Source: Flavobacterium sp. UBA7680 (GTDB taxonomy: Bacteria; Bacteroidota; Bacteroidia; Flavobacteriales; Flavobacteriaceae). Taken from it: a DNA stretch of 64,000 bases. Shown here one piece after another: positions 6,503 through 14,206 of the stretch. The stretch lies in the NCBI RefSeq assembly GCF_002482975.1, contig NZ_DLHA01000019.1, positions 154,310 to 218,309 on the forward strand, written 5' to 3'. The position numbers were made by a program, and so were the translations under genes. Under the pieces are notes generated by a model. The model ran no database searches. It was given only the letters and a program-made list of their open reading frames with translations, and was not told where the DNA came from. Each line of letters starts with the position of its first letter. The stretch's first letter is position 1.

Positions 6503-7646
6503 TGAATTGCTCTATAGTTCTATTATTCAATGCAGTATGTATTCTTTTTGAATTGTACCATTTTTCTATAAATTCAAATATTTCTACCCTCATCTGTTTC
6601 TTAGTTCGTAGATTGCTTTTTCTGTCAATTAACTCTCTTTTTAAAGAACTGAAAAAACTTTCAGTTATAGCATTATCAAAATGATTTCCTTTACGACTCA
6701 TGCTCCTTATACATTTATAAGACTCAAGTTTTTTTGAAAAAGCTTTATTTGCATACTGAATACCTCTGTCGGAATGAAATATCAATCCATTTGATATTTT
6801 ACGATTTGTTACTGCCATTTCTAATGCAGGTAATGTAGTTTTATTGGTAGAAAGTCTAGCTCCTAGACTCCAGCCTATTATTTTACGGTCGTATAAGTCC
6901 ATGATAATTGTAAGATATAAAAAACCTTTTTGAGTCGTAAGATAAGTAATGTCCGATGTCCATACTCTAGAATGTTCACACACCTTAAATTCTCTATTTA
7001 AAATATTTGGTGCAGTATAATAACCATGTTTGGAGTCGGTCGTTACTTTAAATTTTCTTTTCTTGATATGCTTTAATCCTAATTGATGCATATAAAACGA
7101 TACCTGCCTTTCACATATCTTATATCCTAACTTATGTAGTTCTTTTGTGATTTTATTTCTGCCATAATGCTTTTTAAAACGAAAAAACAACGATTTTATA
7201 TCGTCTTTTAAAATACTTGTCTGGCGTTGTTTTTCAGAAATCCCATTCTTTTTCCATCGATGATATTTACCATATCCCACTTCTAACACTTCACACATTC
7301 TCAATATTGAATATTGATGCTCATTATCTCTTATGAACTCATAAATTGCTAAATTGCCTCGATAAAGAAAAGGTGTTGCATTCTTTAAAATCTCGTATCT
7401 GAGCTCATATTCTTTTGATTTTTTTTCTAGATCAAAAATTGGTTTATCTTCAGGATTTATTCTGTCGTATCCTGATCCTAGAAAACTCCCTTCTCCGAAT
7501 TTTTGATATTCTTTTCTCCAACGTGTTAGTAGACATGGTAATATTCCAAGTTCTTCTGAAAATTCTTTAAGAGTGTTTTTTTCATAGCTTAATAGGACTG
7601 CATCTATTTTGAAAATACGATCATATTTTTTGTATTTCTTTGCCAT
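6453..7646 (-). CDS. IS3 family transposase, OrfA and OrfB in one frame
   Basis: 397 aa. Residues 1-60 are an OrfA-like helix-turn-helix (FKIDAVLLSYEKNTLKEFSE, ...RWRKEYQKFG), followed by a charged linker, the HTH_21 region (about 110-200) and the integrase core. The catalytic triad is visible: Asp232 (WTSDITYL), Asp293 (HSDRGIQY) and Glu329 (NAITESFF). In most IS3 elements OrfA and OrfB are joined by a -1 frameshift; here they are already continuous. The core has no stop or frameshift and could be active. It catalyses excision and integration of the element. Confidence 0.85.
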   Translation of the reverse strand: MAKKYKKYDRIFKIDAVLLSYEKNTLKEFSEELGILPCLLTRWRKEYQKFGEGSFLGSGYDRINPEDKPIFDLEKKSKEYELRYEILKNATPFLYRGNLAIYEFIRDNEHQYSILRMCEVLEVGYGKYHRWKKNGISEKQRQTSILKDDIKSLFFRFKKHYGRNKITKELHKLGYKICERQVSFYMHQLGLKHIKKRKFKVTTDSKHGYYTAPNILNREFKVCEHSRVWTSDITYLTTQKGFLYLTIIMDLYDRKIIGWSLGARLSTNKTTLPALEMAVTNRKISNGLIFHSDRGIQYANKAFSKKLESYKCIRSMSRKGNHFDNAITESFFSSLKRELIDRKSNLRTKKQMRVEIFEFIEKWYNSKRIHTALNNRTIEQFNADHYFENIFKYEKGR

Positions 7647-7707
7647 AGACGAATATCAAGTGTTGTGTAGTCATTCCCAGGTCTAAGATAATTGAATTAC
7701 AATATAT

Positions 7708-8943
7708 TTACGAAATCAACTCCTTATATCTTAACCTCTCATCACAATTAATCAACGTAAAGTTAAATTGTTCTCCGACACTCATTGTTCTGGTATTATA
7801 TCGATATACAAATTCATCACAATAACGATGTAAGTGCTTGTCACTTGTTTTATGATATATTCCAATAATACCACGTTTTAAAAGCCCCCAAAATCCTTCA
7901 ATTCCATTAGTGTGGTATGAGCCTTTCTTGAAAAATCCTAAATTATGCTGGATAACTTTATGGCTATATTGTTTGTATAGTCCATTATATCCTATCCATC
8001 CATCACTTACAATTGTAGAACCTTTTTTAACCTTCTCATTGATGATACCTTTAAGAGTAGCACCTTCTGTGTTTTCAACTACTTCAGTGTAAACAATTCC
8101 GTTGTTGAGCATTCCAAACACTGGAGTTTTTGTTTTAGTACTTCTACCTTGTGTATTATCAACCTTTTTTCCTTTGCTACGATTTTTGTTTTTTCCTCCA
8201 ATAAAAGTTTCATCAACTTGAGTAATACCGTCAAATTCGAAATCGTCTCTCATTCGAACTGAATTTCTAAGTCTACTTAGCATAAACCAAGCAGTTTTCT
8301 GAGTTACACCTATTTCTCTCATTAGTTGATAACTGCTTACGCCTTTCTTATTTGTTGTAAACATAAAAACAGCCATGAACCATTTTTGCAAAGGAATAGT
8401 TGATTTTTCAAAGATTGTTCCTTTTGTAACACTAAAAGGTAGTCTGCAATCTTTACATTTGTAATAACCATTATCATATCCTCTCTTTTTGATACGATAA
8501 TGGTTTTCACGTTGACTTCCGCAATGTGGACAAATTGGTTCTCCGTTCCAACGAAGTTTTTCCAAGTGTTCACGACATGCTATTTCTGTATTTAATACCT
8601 TTCCCATGTCATATACAGATTTAAAAATCTGTACAGTATCAAGTTGAATATCAATATGTTTGCTCATATTTGTTTTATTAAAAATAATACTTTTTGGCGT
8701 AACAGGTAAGGTTTTTCTTGCTTTTTTCGAACGAGTTATTAACAATTTCACTGGATCGGGAAACCTAACAAAGATTGGCTTAGGAAGTACTATTCCACAT
8801 TGAACTAGAAGTTCGTTTAAAAAATCTTCGCATGCTTCATGTAATACAGTTGGTTCTAAATCGGGATAGATTTCTTCATAATCAATATGTGAAAAGTCAT
8901 ATGCGTCGTAACAAGATGTAAAGTCATATTTAATTGATGTCAT
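7708..8943 (-). CDS. IS1595 family transposase with N-terminal extension
   Basis: 411 aa. A zinc ribbon (Cys138, Cys141, Cys163, Cys166) precedes the IS1595-type DDE domain: Asp244 in VDETFIGG, Asp314 in VSDGWIGY, Glu349 in NGIEGFWGLLKRG. IS1595 proteins are usually near 300 aa; here about 93 residues precede Met93 (MSKHIDIQLDT), the place where a typical protein would start. The extension is acidic at its start and has no recognised domain. Its upstream region is a near copy of the one before the 51-aa peptide gene. Terminal inverted repeats of the element were not found by eye. Confidence 0.85.
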   Translation of the reverse strand: MTSIKYDFTSCYDAYDFSHIDYEEIYPDLEPTVLHEACEDFLNELLVQCGIVLPKPIFVRFPDPVKLLITRSKKARKTLPVTPKSIIFNKTNMSKHIDIQLDTVQIFKSVYDMGKVLNTEIACREHLEKLRWNGEPICPHCGSQRENHYRIKKRGYDNGYYKCKDCRLPFSVTKGTIFEKSTIPLQKWFMAVFMFTTNKKGVSSYQLMREIGVTQKTAWFMLSRLRNSVRMRDDFEFDGITQVDETFIGGKNKNRSKGKKVDNTQGRSTKTKTPVFGMLNNGIVYTEVVENTEGATLKGIINEKVKKGSTIVSDGWIGYNGLYKQYSHKVIQHNLGFFKKGSYHTNGIEGFWGLLKRGIIGIYHKTSDKHLHRYCDEFVYRYNTRTMSVGEQFNFTLINCDERLRYKELIS

Positions 8944-8967
8944 AATTTAATTTTTAGAATTATGACC

Positions 8968-9050
8968 AATTCAACAATATTGATCTACAAAAAAAAATAA
9001 AATTTGAAAAAGTGATGCGAAGTCCTGTAGAATAAGGAGGTTGTTTAATT
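8968..9050 (-). repeat. duplicated upstream region, copy 1 (before the transposase)
   Basis: Shares with 9284-9365 an exact block AATTCAACAATATTGATCTAC plus an A run, then a diverged but alignable TTGAAAAAGT-ATGC...AATAAGG part. In both cases the exact block is the end nearest the start codon of a minus-strand gene, so these are probably duplicated promoter/leader regions. Confidence 0.6.
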
Positions 9051-9058
9051 TATAAAAT

Positions 9059-9087
9059 AAAATCACCTGCTGGGAACAGGTGATTTT
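9059..9087 (-). terminator. terminator of the 51-aa peptide gene
   Basis: AAAATCACCTG (9059-9069) and CAGGTGATTTT (9077-9087) form an 11-bp stem, followed on the minus strand by ATTTTAT. It lies 10 nt beyond the stop codon of the 51-aa ORF and just before the upstream region of the transposase. Confidence 0.8.
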
Positions 9088-9097
9088 TGAAACATAA

Positions 9098-9253
9098 TTA
9101 GGAAATTATCTTTATTAAATACTCAATGATAACAGAAATGATTGCTTGAGATATTGTACTTAGGATAATTTTCCAGTTTAACTTAATCAGATTGAAAAAG
9201 TTTCTTAGATGATTTTTGATTTGCTGACTCACAGCCTGAATAAAATTGAACAT
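9098..9253 (-). CDS. 51-aa hydrophobic peptide
   Basis: ATG at 9253, TAA at 9098. The first half is polar and amphipathic (MFNFIQAVSQQIKNHLRNFF); the second half is a probable membrane helix (WKIILSTISQAIISVIIEYL). The gene is a full unit: a duplicated upstream region (9284-9365), the ORF and a strong terminator (9059-9087). Size and layout recall membrane-acting peptides such as type I toxins or small membrane regulators. No homologue is recognised and no antisense RNA is proven. It is transcribed in the same direction as the transposase gene that follows. Confidence 0.55.
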   Translation of the reverse strand: MFNFIQAVSQQIKNHLRNFFNLIKLNWKIILSTISQAIISVIIEYLIKIIS

Positions 9254-9283
9254 ACTCAAAGTATTTTTATATTAATATTTGAG

Positions 9284-9365
9284 AATTCAACAATATTGAT
9301 CTACAAAAAAATCAAACTTGAAAAAGTAATGCTACGCCCAGTAAAATAAGGTGTTGAATTAAATG
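9284..9365 (-). repeat. duplicated upstream region, copy 2 (before the 51-aa peptide)
   Basis: Second copy of the region described at 8968-9050; its conserved end lies about 30 nt before the ATG at 9253. The 316-bp offset between copies equals one peptide-plus-terminator unit, as expected if the two genes arose from or were placed behind copies of one promoter. Confidence 0.6.
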
Positions 9366-9368
9366 AAA

Positions 9369-9396
9369 AAAGCCATCTGTATAAACAGATGGCTTT
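9369..9396 (-). terminator. terminator of the TonB-domain lipoprotein gene
   Basis: AAAGCCATCTGT (9369-9380) and ACAGATGGCTTT (9385-9396): a perfect 12-bp stem with a 4-nt loop. On the minus strand it is followed by TTTCATTT. Confidence 0.85.
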
Positions 9397-9471
9397 CAAA
9401 ATTGTGGAACTTGTGTACAAGACCCTAAATTATTGTTATATTGTATCAAAACCATTTACCAAAAATAAGAT

Positions 9472-9495
9472 TGGTAACCTGGGTATATTATTATC
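9472..9495 (-). repeat. 24-bp inverted repeat, right copy
   Basis: Exact reverse complement of 2278-2301. It lies just after the stop codon of the lipoprotein gene at 9507 and before its terminator, the same relative position the left copy has to the HxlR gene. Confidence 0.85.
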
Positions 9496-9506
9496 TAAAA
9501 ATTTAC

Positions 9507-9977
9507 CTACTGAAAATAAAAAGGAACGCTGTACAAACATCTTACTCGTTTTCCTCCCTTTAATGCAGGTATCCAGTTAGGAGATAATTTCAAAACCCTT
9601 AGCATCTCTTCACCTGATCCATAACCAAAATCGCGAAGAACCTTTATATCTGATAATGTTCCATCTTTTTCAATTACAATAGTTGAAAAAACTGGCCCTA
9701 TCGCTTCTTCTTCAACTGCTTTTTTTGGCAAAACATAAGTCTTCGTTAAGAAAACATGAAACTTATTTAAGCCTCCGGGATATTTAGGCAAAGAATCTAC
9801 CGATGATGCATTATAAATTTCCTTGTCATTTTCATCAATACCATATTCTAATACAGTTTTTTTTGGAGCTTCTTTTTTAACTTTTAAAGGAGGATTAACA
9901 ATTGCAGGTTTACTGCTCTCTTTTTGACAGCTTATAATTAAAATCAAGCTAAAAAGTAAAAAAAACGGTTTCTTCAT
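9507..9977 (-). CDS. lipoprotein with TonB C-terminal domain
   Basis: 156 aa. A type II signal (FFLLFSLILIISC) places the lipidated cysteine at residue 17. Residues about 65-156 resemble the TonB C-terminal fold: PKYPGGLNKFHVFL, then GPVFSTIVIEKDGTLSDIKVLRDFGYGSGEEMLRVLKLSPNWIPALKGGKRVRCLYSVPFYF. It lacks the membrane anchor and proline-rich arm of a true TonB, so it is probably not an energy transducer; lipid-anchored solo TonB_C proteins are common in this phylum and mostly uncharacterised. It follows the DUF1080 gene by 15 bp and probably shares its transcript. Confidence 0.8.
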   Translation of the reverse strand: MKKPFFLLFSLILIISCQKESSKPAIVNPPLKVKKEAPKKTVLEYGIDENDKEIYNASSVDSLPKYPGGLNKFHVFLTKTYVLPKKAVEEEAIGPVFSTIVIEKDGTLSDIKVLRDFGYGSGEEMLRVLKLSPNWIPALKGGKRVRCLYSVPFYFQ

Positions 9978-9992
9978 TTTGTTCCTGTTTAT

Positions 9993-10673
9993 TTATAATT
10001 GTTTTAGCTCAATGTTACGGTACCATACATTGTTTCCGTGATCCTGCAACGCTATTTTTCCTTTTTTGAATGTTCCAAAATCAGGCCATCCGGCAAATTT
10101 ACTTCCGTCTATTAATTTTTTAAAATTATCATCCCAAAGTACTGTTTCAACTACAGTAACTCCATTTAAAATCAAGGTTAATTTTCCTTTATTACTAATA
10201 ACCTCTGCTTTATTCCATTCTCCAACTGGTTTTACAGGCTCTGATTTACTTTGAATCAAATCGTATAAATTTCCCGCACGATGTTTTGTGATTTTTCCGT
10301 CTGGATGACCGTCGTTATCCAAAACCTGCATTTCTAAACCTGTACTAAAAGTATTTGGGTATTTTTGAGGATCTTCATTCACATAAAAAATAATCCCGCT
10401 GTTTCCGTTTGGTGATATTTTCCATTCTAGTTTTAAATGAAAATTTTCAAATTCAGCATTGGTTACTAAATCTCCTCCCTGCCCGTCTTTAGCCGCATCG
10501 GGATTAAAATGCAATAATCCGTCTTCTACATTCCATCCGGCCAGAGCCGAATCTTTACCGTAAGTATGCCAGCCATTGGTAGTTTTTCCATCAAAAAGAG
10601 GTTTAAAACCTTTTTGAGCCTGAATTATTTGTGTAAAAGATAAAATCAAAACTGCTGCTATAACTTTTTTCAT
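9993..10673 (-). CDS. DUF1080 (3-keto-disaccharide hydrolase) family protein
   Basis: 226 aa with a Sec signal peptide (residues 1-19, ending IQAQ). The DUF1080 jelly-roll is complete: GFKPLFDGKTTNGWHTYG, then NGNSGIIFYVNEDP, GLEMQVLDNDGHPDGK, and GPW/GEWN-type strands ending GNNVWYRNIELKQL. Characterised relatives bind or hydrolyse 3-keto-glycosides in the periplasm, and many Bacteroidota copies are secreted. The Gfo/Idh oxidoreductase at 764-1741 could in principle make 3-keto sugars, but the two genes are 8 kb apart. First gene of a two-gene unit with the TonB-domain lipoprotein. Confidence 0.85.
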   Translation of the reverse strand: MKKVIAAVLILSFTQIIQAQKGFKPLFDGKTTNGWHTYGKDSALAGWNVEDGLLHFNPDAAKDGQGGDLVTNAEFENFHLKLEWKISPNGNSGIIFYVNEDPQKYPNTFSTGLEMQVLDNDGHPDGKITKHRAGNLYDLIQSKSEPVKPVGEWNKAEVISNKGKLTLILNGVTVVETVLWDDNFKKLIDGSKFAGWPDFGTFKKGKIALQDHGNNVWYRNIELKQL

Positions 10674-10784
10674 GTGGTTTATTTTTTTGATAAACTGAAT
10701 TTTATTTCAGTCTTTTCAGTTAGTAAATTCTTTAAATATTGGGTAAAGATTGGATTTAGGATTCCCAACCTTAGTAAAAATAGT

Positions 10785-10819
10785 AAAAAAGGATGAACAT
10801 TTTTTGCTCATCCTTTTTT
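10785..10819 (-). terminator. terminator after the GH31-PA14 gene
   Basis: AAAAAAGGATGA (10785-10796) and TCATCCTTTTTT (10808-10819). On the minus strand the stem is followed by a T run. It ends the locus 1 transcript before the DUF1080 unit. Confidence 0.85.
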
Positions 10820-10857
10820 AATAGTATTATGTCTTTTTTTCTTCTAAAAATTTCCCT

Positions 10858-13800
10858 TTAAATAGAAGGAAAAAGACTGGTTTTAGCGATTTTCTCTGAT
10901 GAAAAGTCAACCGACAATCCTGCGCCATAACTTTCCTGAAAATATTCTAATCGAATTGGCACTAATCCTTTCTTTAAGATTATTTCCGATTTTTTTTCGT
11001 CAAAGCCATGTAAGCCATCATTATCAATAAGCAATTGATCGTTGATATAGAATTTACTTCCATCATCAGATGAAACATAAAAAGTATATTTTCCGTCTTC
11101 GGGAACGTTTATAAATCCATTATATACCAAGCCATAATTGTTGTCGTCGTGCTTAATTTTGTTTAAATCAAAATCTGGGGCATAACCTTTATCAACTGGA
11201 GTAAGTTTACTGAAATCAGGTGTTTTGCTCCATTTTCCTTTGTATAAATTATAATTTAAGCCTGTTTTTTTATTATAAAATATCTTCGAAATAACAGAAC
11301 TCGTTGAACCTTCGCCCGCTGGAACTGCAATTGCATTTACGCGTGCAGGAACTGAAACTTCAAATGCTTTTGTATAAAGCTGCGAATTGCGTGTTGGAAC
11401 TGAACCGTCTGTGGTGTAATAAATTTTATCGGTACCTTTTTGAATAAACTCTACTTTTGCTTTTGTGCCAGATTCTAACTCCGTTTCGTTGTTTTTAAAT
11501 TCTGGTCTTTCGGCAATTTTCCCGTAGATTTTCAGTAATTCGTAATACGGTTTGTAGACTTTATTGGTTTCACTGATTGATTGAATAGTCAATAAAGCAC
11601 TATTCCAGCGGTTGTTAAATCCATCAATTTCTTTTTTAATGTCGGCAATATTATATTCAATATTTTGGCCAAATTGAGAAAGTGACATTATTTCGAATGG
11701 ACTGTATAATCCATCATTCCAATTGTTTAACAAACGAAATGTTTCGAAATTTTTCATGTATTTAATTTGTCCTTTTTTACCCGAAAGAAGCTGCTGATCG
11801 TAATCTGGAAATTGTACCTCAACAGAAACTTTTGTATTCGTTGAAGATTCGGGTACATAAATACGGGTTTCAAAATCATCTCCAACATACGACCAGGTTC
11901 CTGTTTTAGGTTCTTCGCTGTACGGAATATTTTGTCCGTTTACTGATACCGTTGTTGGAGGAAACGAACATGGAAAACGCAGTTCATAACTTCTTGAAGT
12001 CAGCATTCCGGGAAATGAACCTTCAACAGGCGCGATCACGATATTTGTTTTATTTCCGGTTTGTTCTGAAGTTATTGGCGTATACGTAAAAGCATTTTTC
12101 TTGAAATTGTTGTTATTTCCTTCGTCTTCATACAGTTTCAAACTTCCTTTTTTACCCGGATAAAAAGCAAGAATTAAAGGGTTTAATGGTTTTTCATCTG
12201 TTCTTTCGACTTTTGACTGCATTGGAATTATAGCGCCTTCTTTTACAAAAACCGGAATATCTCCTAAAGTAAAAGGCATCGCAACTTTTTTGCCGCCTTT
12301 TATAATGTTTCCTGTACTCAATTCATACCATTTACCTTCTGGCAGCCATGTTTCATGCGTCAGGAAAACACTTCCTTTTTCGATAGGTTTTGTTATGGGA
12401 TGTACAATCATATCACGCCCAAACATATATTCGTTTGGTGTAGCATAAGCGGTTTCTTCTTTTGGATAATCATAATACATTGGATGCACGGTAGAAACTC
12501 CGGTTTCGTATGTATTGCGTGCTTCGTTGTATAAATACGGAACAAGAGAATATCTCATTTGATACGCTTCTCTCATAATAAGGAAATTATCAAGCGGATA
12601 AGCCCAAATACGTCTTTCGTGCTGTGGTGCAGCCGTTGCATGGGTTCTGAATATCGGACTAAAAACACCCCACTGAATCCATCTTGTATACAGTTCTGCA
12701 GTTCCCGCGTCGCCTTGGTGTCCGCCAATATCATGGCTCCAATATCCAAATCCAACGTTGGCAGCTGTAGCGGTAAAATAAGGCTGATAATTTAATGATT
12801 CCCAAGATACGTGTGTATCGCCAGAGAATCCTATTTGATATCTGTGATTTCCTAAACCACCCCAACGATGAAATATAAGCGGACGCACTTTGTTTTGGCG
12901 TTCCATGTCACTGTAATGTACATAATTTAAGTAGATAGTCGGGTTAACACCGGGAATATTGGTACTTCCCCATTGCTGCCAGTCTAACCACCAAAAATCA
13001 ACACCTGCTTTTTCAATAGGATGTAATACCAAATTCATGTAATTGGTAGCAAATTTTTTATCCGTAATATCAAAAGGCACATATTTTTTGGTAGAAGGAT
13101 CAATTCCCATTGCTTTTGCCATTTCGGGATATACTTCTTCAAAAGGCTGAATTCCAGATGCGGGATGCAGATTTAAACACGTTTTAAGATGTTGCTCATT
13201 CGTCCATTTTAAGAATTTTTCAGGAGAAGGAAATAAGTTTTTATTCCATGTAAAACCAGTCCATCCAGAATCTTCTCCGGCCTGATCTCTTTGTCTTTGT
13301 CCGTTTTTGAAAAATTCAGGCAATGATTTTACGTGCCAGTCCATATCGATTACAAATACATCAAGCGGAACGTCATGCATTTTGAATTCGCCTACTAAAT
13401 CACGAAATTCAGTATCAGAGTATTCTCTGTATCGTGACCACCACGCACCAAACGCAAATCTTGGCGGCATGGCTATTTTTCCGGCAATATCAGTAAAATC
13501 TTTTAAGGCCGCTTTATAATCAGAATCATAAGCAAAAAGGTATAAATCCTGTGGTTTATCTCCCGGACGCGCCATAACCCACGGCCACTCTGAATTATCA
13601 AAAAGCGGGCGTTCGCTGTCGTCTATTAAATACCATCCATCACGAGAAATTATACCTTTTTCCAGTTCCTTAGCCGGCCCGTCAACTCCATCCAGCGTGC
13701 GGGTTGTTCCTAACAGGTTTTTAGTATTGGCCAAACCTGGTTTCCATGAAACAGGTTTACCGTTTACAATAAAATCTACACTTAAATTTTTGTCGTTAAA

Positions 13801-14106
13801 ATTGCCTGAACCTGTTTTGTATTTAAGTTTTACGACATCGGTTACAATTTGTAGTACACCATTACTTTCTTTTTTGGTAAACGACGGCACGGGAAGGTTT
13901 CGGTTTACAAAGGTCAGCGAAGCATTGTCTGTAAACTTTCCGTCTGAACTCCATTCCATACGAATTACTCGCGGAGAAAGTACTGTAAATCTGGCATTGC
14001 CTGAAACTACCATTGCTTTGGGATTGGCTTCGGGTTTATATTCCTGAGCGGATAAAGCGGCGGAAGCAAGACAAATAATTGTAACTAAAAATTGTTTTGT
14101 TTTCAT
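10858..14106 (-). CDS. GH31 family glycoside hydrolase with C-terminal PA14 domain
   Basis: 1082 aa, signal peptide 1-20. Order of parts: N-terminal beta domain (about 25-200), GH31 TIM barrel (about 210-560) with DVFVIDMDWH, the nucleophile Asp375 in WWLDWQQWG and the acid/base Asp430 in GFSGDTHVSW, a DUF5110-like beta domain, a chitobiase C-terminal-like segment (YYTTDGSVPTRNSQLYTKAF), and a PA14 domain (about 950-1075, KYTFYVSSDDGSKFYIND). The retaining mechanism acts on alpha-glycosidic bonds; WLDW is not the WNDMNE of classical alpha-glucosidases, so alpha-xylosidase or another specificity is possible. Secreted. Last gene of the susC1 cluster, closed by the terminator at 10785-10819. Confidence 0.85.
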   Translation of the reverse strand: MKTKQFLVTIICLASAALSAQEYKPEANPKAMVVSGNARFTVLSPRVIRMEWSSDGKFTDNASLTFVNRNLPVPSFTKKESNGVLQIVTDVVKLKYKTGSGNFNDKNLSVDFIVNGKPVSWKPGLANTKNLLGTTRTLDGVDGPAKELEKGIISRDGWYLIDDSERPLFDNSEWPWVMARPGDKPQDLYLFAYDSDYKAALKDFTDIAGKIAMPPRFAFGAWWSRYREYSDTEFRDLVGEFKMHDVPLDVFVIDMDWHVKSLPEFFKNGQRQRDQAGEDSGWTGFTWNKNLFPSPEKFLKWTNEQHLKTCLNLHPASGIQPFEEVYPEMAKAMGIDPSTKKYVPFDITDKKFATNYMNLVLHPIEKAGVDFWWLDWQQWGSTNIPGVNPTIYLNYVHYSDMERQNKVRPLIFHRWGGLGNHRYQIGFSGDTHVSWESLNYQPYFTATAANVGFGYWSHDIGGHQGDAGTAELYTRWIQWGVFSPIFRTHATAAPQHERRIWAYPLDNFLIMREAYQMRYSLVPYLYNEARNTYETGVSTVHPMYYDYPKEETAYATPNEYMFGRDMIVHPITKPIEKGSVFLTHETWLPEGKWYELSTGNIIKGGKKVAMPFTLGDIPVFVKEGAIIPMQSKVERTDEKPLNPLILAFYPGKKGSLKLYEDEGNNNNFKKNAFTYTPITSEQTGNKTNIVIAPVEGSFPGMLTSRSYELRFPCSFPPTTVSVNGQNIPYSEEPKTGTWSYVGDDFETRIYVPESSTNTKVSVEVQFPDYDQQLLSGKKGQIKYMKNFETFRLLNNWNDGLYSPFEIMSLSQFGQNIEYNIADIKKEIDGFNNRWNSALLTIQSISETNKVYKPYYELLKIYGKIAERPEFKNNETELESGTKAKVEFIQKGTDKIYYTTDGSVPTRNSQLYTKAFEVSVPARVNAIAVPAGEGSTSSVISKIFYNKKTGLNYNLYKGKWSKTPDFSKLTPVDKGYAPDFDLNKIKHDDNNYGLVYNGFINVPEDGKYTFYVSSDDGSKFYINDQLLIDNDGLHGFDEKKSEIILKKGLVPIRLEYFQESYGAGLSVDFSSEKIAKTSLFPSI

Positions 14107-14206
14107 ATTTTATTTTAAAATTAATCTTAAATAAATACTTCAAATCGTTTCGTTAAAATAATGATTTTAATGATCTTATTTGAAGTATTTACTTTTCATT
14201 CTGCGT

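Larger units (their letters stand above)
6019..7674 (-). mobile_element. IS3-like insertion sequence (ends approximate)
   Basis: Contains the two minus-strand ORFs 6453-7646 and 6041-6502. I place the ends at TGA (6019) and TCA (7674) because IS3-family tips read 5'-TG...CA-3' and the inward sequences are loosely similar (TGA, then A-rich, then ACTT). The inverted repeat is imperfect and I see no flanking target duplication, so the boundaries may be off by tens of bases and the copy may be decayed at its ends. Confidence 0.45.

Noticed and set aside
6038..7686. GGTCTAA at 6038-6044 and 7680-7686 as target duplication of the IS3-like unit
   Set aside because: The left copy overlaps the stop codon of the 153-aa ORF and so would lie inside the element, and IS3 duplications are usually 3-4 bp; seven bases can match by chance.
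9389..9580. 63-codon plus-strand ORF
   Set aside because: It starts inside the terminator stem at 9369-9396 and runs antisense into the lipoprotein gene across the 24-bp repeat.
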